64,000 nucleotides of DNA from Porodaedalea pini (lineage: Eukaryota; Basidiomycota; Agaricomycetes; Hymenochaetales; Hymenochaetaceae): the NCBI GenBank assembly GCA_002794775.1, contig NBAY01000006.1:1341649-1405648 (forward strand). The letters run 5' to 3'. Numbering within the stretch: the stretch's first letter is position 1; every line of letters starts with the position of its first letter. A program made the translations under genes and the position numbers. Shown here one piece after another: positions 56,311 through 64,000 of this stretch. The notes under the pieces are model-generated. The model searched no databases. It was not told where the DNA came from and saw nothing but the letters and a program-made list of their open reading frames with translations.

Positions 56311-59300
56311 CTGACCGTCACCTGCATGTTCATAGCCACCGATGGGTAAGGCATCAATATCGGGCATCATGTCGGGCAGCCCTGGCCCGGCCATCGACTC
56401 AACCGGTGGGCGGCTGCGTAGAATATTCGCAACCTCGACAGTATCGAGATCAATGGAAAGCACATTGCATAGTACCTCGATCTCAAACTTCAAGTTCAGC
56501 TTGAGCTCGGCGAAGTGGTAGAGCTCTGCAAGAAGGCTGATGACAGCCATGAGCCACGGGTTTGGTGGGTGGAACGCTTTTGACTTTGCCGCAGCTTCGA
56601 TAATTCTACACACAAACGGGATCGCGACTATCAAGCGGTCACTATCCGCCCCTTCGATGAGGAACTTGAAAGCAAGACTCTTGTGCTTGATCGGCGTGTC
56701 GCGAGCAAGCGTGATCTGCCCCAGCCACGAGGCAAGGTTTTCGAGGATTGTACGTTCTGCGGTCGAGCTTTTTGTTTTGTCGGAGTTCAATAACACTGTG
56801 GACTTCACAAACGTTTCATGGAGGATGTACTTCGCCATTGCCTTGCTGTCTAGCCCATCGAGGAATCGTAAGTAAAGCTGGTGGTTGTTCGGCTCGGTAC
56901 TAACACGCTGATCGACAAGGTAGTTCGCAAGCCAGCGCGAGTACATCTCTTCGAAACGCTCCTTCATCTCGGTAAGTTTCGATTCAAAGTTGCTCGGCGC
57001 AAGGTTGTTGATGATGAGAAGAATCTTAACGGAGGTCTCTTCGGACGGGTTCTCAAAGTCTGCCTCGTCCAAGAGGTCTGGCTTGATGGACGTGAAGGCT
57101 GGCTGAGTGTCGATCAGAGTCAAGGCCGATCGGAACGCCTGCAGCTGCGCTGCTCCTCCTGCACTAACAGGTTCCGTGGGGGCTGCGAGAGCTCGACGAA
57201 CCGTCTCAATAATGTCGGGTCAGTGCTCGGCGAGATGGGGAATGTTTAGAAGTGCTTCGCACAAGAGCTTCCACTCCGGCAGGTGCGATTCGAAGCGTGT
57301 CAGCGCTTGCACACCAATTTTAAAGAAGTTGGTGTCGGGGGGACACTGGAGAGAGTCGATAACGTAGCGGATGGCAATGCCGAGGGGGATATAGTCGACT
57401 AGTTGTTGCTGTATGATAGATCCGAATAGGTAGCCTGTCATCGTGAGTTCGCGCGGCGGATAGAACGTCTGGAAGAATTTATATTCGTCGAAGAGGAAGT
57501 GGAGCATGCAAGAGAAGATTTTGTGGTCGAGGGGGTTCGTAGATTCCTTCGTGCGCTGTAGCATTATGATGACTTGGTCGATCGTGATCTGTTCGTCGTA
57601 CATCTGCTTGAAGATACCGTCGACCTCTGCTTCAATGTCAGAAGAATAGCTGACGACAGTGAACCCAGGCTCCGAATTTTCTGCACTAGGATTCAGGATC
57701 ATCAGCCGAGGGTGGATCCGCAGGCAAGCATTTTGCGTCTCCATGCACTATTCCGCGTCTCACTCATTCATAATGTTTGAACTACGAAGGGAAGGTTTAA
57801 AATATTAGACGGGAGCTTTTGTCAATGTGAAAGGAAAGAAACGAACTAGATGCAAAGGGAACGCAAGAAGATGACGATCGTTGAGGGGCTGAGTGCCATC
57901 GTCCTATTCTCCGCCTGTGGGTCAATCGTCCGGGCAATTTTCTCGTTTTGCATCTTGAGCTCTAAGAACACGATAATACTGTGCAAGAAATCTGCCCTAT
58001 GCGCCGATACGTTGTCCTGTAGCCACTTATCGAGGTTTAGATACTCGCATCGACATGCAAGAGCAGCGAGTCAAGCGCGAAGACGAAAGGCCGTACTTCA
58101 AGCAGCGAATCAAGGATCTTCAGGTCCTGCGCGACATCTAAGATGCGCGTGATGTTCATCGGGTTCTCGTCGTAGAACTCGCACAGGGCCGTCGTGAGAT
58201 ACGTCGGCTCGATCTGCCAAATGCGCATGAAGACGAGCTGCTGATTCGGATGACCACCGAGGAATATTAAAAGCAGCTGTTGTGTATACTCAAACTGCAA
58301 TGCATTCCACGGTTTCTGGGAACATAATGAAGATAAGCCACTCATGAAGCAGAAGTAACGATTAATGACCAGTCACTCACAGGAGCCTGAAGCAATCCCA
58401 TATGCACAATGTCCGCACTTACCCGGACGGCATTGTCCAACATCTCCCGTACACAATTTCTGACATTCTCATTATTCGAATCTCCCAGCCTGACCAAAAC
58501 CTCAAACAAATCCAGCGAGTTGCACGTATGACTCTGCACATTAGCAGCCAACGTCTTGATCGTAGGGCTTGCGGCTGCAACGTCGTCAACAGTCACTACG
58601 CGCCGACCAGGCAGGCTGACGAAGCTGAATGTGTCGCCAGGTAAAGAGAGTAGAGCGTCGAGGAGGCGGAGTTGATAGAGAGAATTGTTCCAGTGTGACC
58701 AAAAGCCGGCAACAGCAGGTTTGTCTGCATCGCGGGGAGAATTGACGAGGATAGCAATAAGGAGCTTGAGCGTATTGGTATCGACGCCTTGCCGATGAGG
58801 CCAATCGAAGACTTCGATGACTTTGCTCCAGTCAAGCTTTGCCCTCTATATACAATGTGAGTAAATGCTACAGAACATACGGAAGCAAAAGAGGCTCACA
58901 AAGCTACTTAACGCTCTCACAAGTGCACCGACATCGCACAGTTGGGCACCCTCAACCGTAAGGCGGCTGAGAGTCGTGAAGATGTCAACGATTTGCTCGT
59001 CTGTCGGAGGGCTCTGATCGGACATCCCGAACCTCGCAAGCAATCCTCTTACGACAGCCACATCGCTCGTGATTTCTGGACTAAATTGGTTTAAGGCCTG
59101 GACAAGGGATGTCTGTGGTGGGAGGCTGCGAAAGTTACACCGACATTTTGATGAGCTTTCAAGCTAACAGAATGGGATAAAACGTACCTGAGATTCTGGA
59201 ACAACTGCGCCAGGATCGGTGCAACCATCTCAACACCAAATTTTGTGTGCGCAGCAGCAACAAGTGCTTGGCGCTGCGTTGCATTGAGGAGCGGTGCATC

Positions 59301-59840
59301 CCGCGGCGGGTCAGACAGTAAATTTCGCAGCAGTTTGCCCACCTGCGCGGGTGACAAATCGGCATGGTCAAAGCACGGATGCTGGCACAGCGCGAGCACG
59401 GCATTCTCAAAGTCAACGCGAATGATCGTCGCCGCCTGATCCGCCAACGGCTTTCGCACACCCGTGCCCGGTGTTGATCCCTGCTGGGCTTGAGCGCCAG
59501 AAGTGTTTCCCGTGCTCACTCCCACAGCGGCGATTGACGCAGCGAGGATGAGTCGCTCGAGCGGGCGGAGGCCGACTTCGTCGGCGAAGCGCACGAAGTC
59601 GAACGCGCGGAAGACCTCGCCCTCACGGAAGCGGTCTGCGAGGAACGAGTCACGCACGAGTCGCTGCGTCTCCTGTACGAGCAGACGAAACGTGAGTGAG
59701 GTGGATGTGTCGAATGCAGTTGGGCAGCGGTGCTTGTGAGGCGGGCTTGAGAGTGGACTATGAGGCGGCGGATGAAGTGGAGGTAGTAGGTGTTGAGGCC
59801 ATGCTGCTCCGATAGCTGCAATACGATAGTATTACGAAAG
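56311..59840 (-). pseudogene. not1: CCR4-NOT scaffold Not1, N-terminal half, truncated
   Basis: Minus-strand exons from about 59820: GLNTYYLHFIRRLIVHSQAR, FLADRFREGEVFRAFDFVRF, ADEVGLRPLERLILAASIA, LCQHPCFDHADLSPAQVGKL, GLLARFGMSDQSPPTDEQIV (59050), WSKVIEVFDWP (58830), NALQFEYTQQLLLIFLGGHP (58310), IFKQMYDEQITIDQVIIMLQ (57640), FFQTFYPPRELTMTGYLFG (57470), and the MIF4G-like part LVDQRVSTEPNNHQLYLRFL to LSIDLDTVEVANILRSRPP, ending at LPIGGYEHAGDGQ near 56320. Not1 is the scaffold of the deadenylase complex. The CNOT9- and NOT2/3-binding C-terminal half is absent. A frame change near 59715 breaks the first part. Confidence 0.85.
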
Positions 59841-59859
59841 AGGAGACATAGATCGCATG

Positions 59860-61985
59860 TGGAAAGGAGAAATGAAAAGTACTTGGATCAGGATCGTAGT
59901 AGATCTCGACCGCCGCTGTAACGGTACGCAGCGACGTGCACGCAAGTTCTGTTTGCACCAACTTCGCCCTCGTGTCGACAGCAGCAATTTCTGGGTCCAG
60001 CTACACTGTGAGCGACGGAGTCTTGATATTCACGGCGACGTTATGATTTCTTCAAGACGCGGCACACCGAGCATGACGTTTTTACTCGAAACACCAGCGT
60101 AATGGAAGGTATTTAGTATCATCTGCGTCGCCGGCTCACCGATCGACTGGGCAATGAGTGTGCCGCACATCTCGCCCGGATGAGCGACCGACTGGGTGGA
60201 CTTCATCTCCACCTCGCCCAATACCCAGTCAAACGCTTCTCTGTTGAGATGGAACTCTTCTAGGACTGGAAACGCGGCAAAAGTCGCCCGAAGGTGCATG
60301 CAGAATGCAAGAGAAGCGTTCCCGGCAGCTTGCTTTATTAAAAGATCATCGCCATGCACAACGATGAGGCAGTCTGCCAGCTGCTGCGCCTGCTCAAATG
60401 ATGTAAACCGGTTCCAGATCGCTCGGTTTTCTGCGGTCGATATGGAAAATCTGCGTTGCGTTCTACACGATACGGTTCAGGTCGACAGTAAGATAGTGGG
60501 CAGCGAAATTGTCACGGCCCAGGAAAATGAATTCACGAAGCATTTTACGATCCTCATGAAGACGGTCGTATTCCTCGTCGAGTTTTTGCCGGAGGTCGAG
60601 GGATGAGTCGTCGATACCGATTTGCAAAACACCAGGAAGGATTCCACCCTTCGGGTCAGTGACGTCGACCCGATAGCGATGTTCGAACTCGCGATCATTG
60701 ATACCGAACATTTTGATCGTTTGCCGTTCAATAAAAGCACGGTCCAGTGAGTTTCGTATAGTCCCGTCGTAGCAGACAGCCACGTCTTCGAGTGCCTTCA
60801 CAAGTCGATGCTGAATGTAACCAGTCTCGGTAGTCTTGACAGAGGTATCGATCAAACCTTCGCGACCAGCCATAACGTGGAAGAAATACTCTTGCGGAGT
60901 TAATCCACGAAGATACGAGTTCTCAACGAAACCGCGCGCCTCTGGGCTGAAGTCATTTTTCGTAAAGTGAGGTAGTGTGCGATGCCTGACGCCAAACGGG
61001 ACTCACTTCCCTTCAACGGACTGCTGACCGACACAGACGGACATCTGCGAGATGTTAAAGAACGAACCCTTCGAACCCGCGACAACCATCTGTTCGAGAT
61101 TGTTGTCCTCCTTCAGGTTCTTCTATGCGTATTGACCGGAGCGGTCCCGCACCAAGTTGAGCTCGCGTTCGACTCGCCTCTCGAACGACTCGCGAATAGT
61201 CATACCCGGTGCAGCTTTCACACGGTCGTTAGATGCGTCTTCAATGGCCTGCACGACATTATGCTTCCGCATCTTGATCTGCTCCGTGATGTACACCATT
61301 GTCTTCTTATCCGCGACCGTATCACCAATGCCTATGCTGAATCCATTGTGGAACGGCCAGTAATCAACGATCTGCTGGAGACCAGTGAACAGCGTACGGG
61401 TCGCTTCGGGACCTTTTTCGTGGAAGACGACGTGGATAAGACCGCCTTGCGACGCTCCAACTGTCTTTTTCTCCACGATACCAAAGATGATCTCGCCGTT
61501 TTCAATGAGCATGCCATCGTCGAAAATGGGGCTCGAAGATTTCGGATCAGGCGAGCGATATATGTTTATTCCGCGACGAATCGTCATGTTAAGAAGTTGT
61601 TTGCCCGTCCATAATGGCTTCGGCTTCAAGATCGCCGGCGTCGGAATCGTGCCGTCCCAGTCCGGCACCCAGAGCAGGATGTTTTGCACCTGCGCCCAGT
61701 CGAGGAAGCTATCCCGCAGAGTGAATTTCCGGACACCGCACGACGTGTCCTGTACAATGCCCATAACAGGTTTGTTCGCCTGCAGCGAGATGATCTGCTT
61801 CGCAACCTATGCAATTTGACTGAGCTCAGCTCTCGTCTCTTCGCTCTGAGGAACGCTAGACGGAGCTGAGAAAAAGATGTAAGGCTAATATTAAAAAGTG
61901 ACACACTGCTTGTTCATCTCATCGCCATCGAAATCGGCGTTATACGGTGGAGTGACGGAAAGATTTAGACGAAAGGCTAAGATAC
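59860..61985 (-). pseudogene. rpb1: RNA polymerase II largest subunit Rpb1, internal fragment with stops
   Basis: Starts abruptly at [11 protein letters not shown] near 61975 and contains the catalytic [10 protein letters not shown] loop (61940), [64 protein letters not shown] (funnel region), [48 protein letters not shown] (trigger-loop/bridge region) and ends at VEIYYDPDPS near 59880. In-frame stops: TAG for Trp at 61807, TAG for Gln at 61123, TGA at 61003, TAG for Gln near 60470, TAG for Tyr near 60010. Clamp, wall N-terminal parts and the CTD heptads are missing. Followed on the same strand by NOT1. Confidence 0.9.
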
Positions 61986-61990
61986 GCTAA

Positions 61991-62790
61991 TCAGCGACCA
62001 TACAATGAATAAAAGGTGGATAAACACGTACTAGAGTAAGGCTTAAGTCGCATGCGAGGCCTCGCCCGAGAAGGCTTCTTCTCATCAACTGCAAGGGACA
62101 TCTTCGTCGCTGTCTTTTCCCCTCCAGCTGTTGCCACAGATGCAGTTGATCGAATTGAATTCGCCGATGGTGACTTTCGAATGACGGGCGTCTTGTTCGC
62201 TGTTGTTTTCGTAGATACTGTAGTAATGGGCGACACCTTCCGTGTGCGCGACGCCGCGTTTACCGTACTAATTGGTGCCGCACTCGTTTCAGAGACGCGA
62301 CGCGGCCGTCCTTTAGGTAGCGCTGAGGCCGGCGTTTTGGGAGATCTTGAGGTTCCGGTGCTGCGGATCGAGGTCGTTGACGTGGTCGAGACTTTCCTCG
62401 ACCGAGTAAGAGAGTCGCGCGGAGTCATATTCTCACGAGGCGTTTTGAATGTAGACCGCGTGTTGAAAGCCCGCTCCTGCTGCTGGACATTGACACATTC
62501 GGTCGCGAGGATGTTGGTCGCGAGGGAGGATGAGGTAGACAAAGAGTACGTTGCTGGCCTGCAATGGCGGCATTTCTGCGGATAGTTGATGCATGTGAAT
62601 CGAGTAGATGAAACAGAGGCGGCGAGAGATTTTTGGTCTTTGCACGGAGACGACGCTTGGGAGTTTTACACTCGTAACACTCGCGGTGACACCTACGTCT
62701 TTCCCAGTCGTGCGTGGAGAACGAGAAGCTACACCGGGCAGTCGAGAAAGCACGGAAGATGACGCGATAGGACGAGGTCGAGCGCTTTAG
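61991..62790 (-). CDS. Ser/Thr/Arg-rich protein fragment, unidentified
   Basis: An open frame without ATG enters from about 62785 (VLSRLPGVASRSPRTTGK), probably splices at 62556 (GTACTC...GTCCAG) to QQERAFNTRSTFKTPR, and continues as a strongly basic Ser/Thr/Pro-rich sequence (SRKVSTTSTTSIRSTGTSRS; GRPRRVSETSAAP) to RPRMRLKPYSS near 62040. Composition resembles disordered tails of microtubule- or DNA-binding proteins but I do not recognise it. A stop lies just upstream in frame, so the 5' end is lost; the 3' end merges into the RPB1 fragment. Confidence 0.35.
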
Positions 62791-62799
62791 TCGCGGGCT

Positions 62800-63872
62800 T
62801 CCTTGTTCATTACTTTTGGTGACCAGTTATGGGTCACTAGTGACTGGTGACCTGCTGGTTATTTTGTGCTGGTTACTTTTAGTGAGCAGTTACCTCTGAT
62901 AACTGTTGATCAGTGACGTTCTGATAATTTTTTAAAATAATAGATGTATGACACATCACTAGATGCTAAATTTGAAGCTGATTCCAATTATGACATTTGT
63001 TTAGTATAATTTGTACACAGTGAGCCACCAAATTGAAAATACTCAACCAAATGGGAGTGTCAAAAATATTTTTAGACAGCGTTAGAAAGCATTTTTTGAG
63101 CTGAATGTGAATGTGAATGCAGCTTGAGGAGAAGTAAACCTGCTAGTGAGATATTCTGATGTAGTTCTAAGATAGATGAGTAATAGTAGCTAATAAGTAA
63201 AGAGGTATGACTGATGAGTAACAAGTGAGTGATAGTGACTGCTGACTGCTGACAAGAGACTTGAGAGATTATAAAGTAAGAGTAAGTAGTGATATGGATA
63301 TTGTGAGAGATGAGATCACAGTGAATGATAAGTGAGTTGAGATATATAGTGACATTAAGTTATAATAATGAGTTGATTATTATTATTATAACCGATTATA
63401 GGATAACAATGAGTGATGACATGTATACTGTGAGAGACTATGGAAAGATATAGAATATGGATTTGTATTAGAAAAGATGATAAGCTAGGCTTAGGGTTAG
63501 GGTGGTTGTATTTCAATCCACTGAGAGCGAAAACCTGCAGATAACAGGTGGGGGTTAGTGGAACCGCTCACCTACCTGTTTCGCTTTATAGCTCTTCAGA
63601 TCTGCATAGTAATTGTCAGTTTGTCATCGGGCCCCGGTCGACGCGTCAGCGTTTCCGACTCGGAGCGGGCTTTATCATCTTGTATGTCATATGTGCTTAC
63701 TTTTTCCCACAAGGCCTCCACCGGCGTTGCTGTTTTTGGGTTAAAGTGCTAACTTAATCAGTCGGATCATGATCCGCCTACCTTCTATCGTTACCATCAC
63801 CGAGATCACCGCCGAGAACACCGGGATCAGTCTTCTTCTGATCCGAGATCACCGAGTACCTTGTTAGGACAT
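62800..63872. other. Subtelomeric AT-rich DNA without genes
   Basis: 62820-62900 contains degenerate inverted and direct repeats of GTGACCAGT/CAGTTA; 63160-63360 is rich in GTGA, GAGT and AGTAG words; 63780-63850 repeats GATCACCG. No coding frame above 70 codons has any recognisable motif. Confidence 0.6.
63491..63502 (+). repeat. Interstitial telomere-like repeat
   Basis: Two TTAGGG units preceded by GGC, about 370 bp before the terminal array. Consistent with earlier healing or recombination at the chromosome end. Confidence 0.7.
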
Positions 63873-64000
63873 TTAGGGTTAGGGTTAGGCCTAGGGTTAG
63901 GGTTAGGGTTAGGGTTAGGGTTAGGGTTAGGGTTAGGGTTAGGGTTAGGGTTAGGGTTAGGGTTAGGCTTAGGGTTAGGGTTAGGTTAGGCTTAGGGTTT
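63873..64000 (+). repeat. Telomeric (TTAGGG)n array
   Basis: About 128 bases of TTAGGG running 5'-3' toward the end of the window, the orientation of a right-hand chromosome end. Variant units occur near both edges: TTAGGCCTAGGG at about 63885, TTAGGC near 63963 and 63985, and a TTAGG. Confidence 0.97.

Noticed and set aside
60982..61614. 210-codon plus-strand ORF
   Set aside because: Antisense of RPB1; it is open largely because the minus-strand frame is conserved coding sequence.
53950..61985. RNA polymerase III largest subunit (Rpc1)
   Set aside because: The fragments match Rpb1 motifs (for example [29 protein letters not shown] with Rpb1-specific flanks, [15 protein letters not shown]); the leftmost part is PRP8, not a polymerase.
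62052..62585. 177-codon plus-strand ORF
   Set aside because: Antisense of a biased Ser/Thr/Arg frame; neither strand is recognised, but the minus strand has a plausible intron and extends further.
1..64000. tRNA, rRNA genes or a secondary-metabolite cluster
   Set aside because: No tRNA cloverleaf or rRNA sequence was noticed, and the single interrupted P450 and one oxidoreductase are not accompanied by a synthase or synthetase backbone gene.
1..64000. Explaining all frameshifts as sequencing error
   Set aside because: Some are in short homopolymers and could be errors, but 7- and 8-nt duplications, many in-frame stops, and sharp gene-gene joins are not, and neighbouring long frames are clean.

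Overview
The window is the right-hand end of a eukaryotic chromosome arm. The last ~128 bases are a G-rich TTAGGG telomere array with a few variant units. Short spliced introns (50-70 nt, GTRNGT...YAG), beta-1,3-glucan synthase, a chitin-synthase export chaperone, a Zn2Cys6 cluster, a Ty3/gypsy chromovirus and a TET/JBP-like dioxygenase point to a filamentous basidiomycete, most likely an Agaricomycete; the species is not identified.

Layout. 1-2753 and 13897-16651 are two arms of a near-identical inverted duplication carrying proteasome genes RPN7 and the start of RPN6. Between the arms lie an apparently intact TET/JBP-type dioxygenase gene (2930-4278), a full-length but broken FKS1 glucan synthase (4820-10872) preceded by a copied piece of itself, an unidentified C-terminal coding fragment, an AT-rich stretch and a small two-exon Cys-containing gene. 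From 16 to 23.5 kb come the rest of RPN6, a half RPT4 and an IBTK-like ankyrin/RCC1/BTB gene. 23.9-27.9 kb holds an FAD oxidoreductase and an unidentified 485-codon ORF. 27.9-35.9 kb holds a MITE-like element, fragments of threonyl- and prolyl-tRNA synthetase and eIF4G, and a fold-back element. 36071-42328 is a complete LTR retrotransposon inside a cytochrome P450. 42.6-44.5 kb holds a CHS7 piece joined tail-to-tail to an eIF3g piece. 44.8-48.2 kb is a zinc-cluster/possible AlkB-like gene. 49.3-52.9 kb is MTR4. 53.6-62 kb is a same-strand chain of fragments: RPB1, NOT1, a BTB gene, a second RPB1 piece and PRP8. The rest is subtelomeric AT-rich DNA and telomere.

Most recognisable conserved genes here are damaged: truncations at sharp junctions, short tandem duplications, 1-nt frameshifts and in-frame stops. 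By contrast the retrotransposon (two long ORFs), the dioxygenase gene, the 485-codon ORF and a ~345-codon stretch of eIF4G read cleanly. This argues against uniform sequencing error and for a subtelomeric collection of decayed, recombined copies of housekeeping genes (proteasome, transcription, splicing, translation, cell wall) whose working versions should lie elsewhere in the genome. Some single-base homopolymer indels could still be assembly error. No cooperating operon-like system is evident; the best candidates for new biology are the mosaic region itself, the inverted duplication, the dioxygenase-like genes, and the priming and frameshift signals of the retrotransposon.
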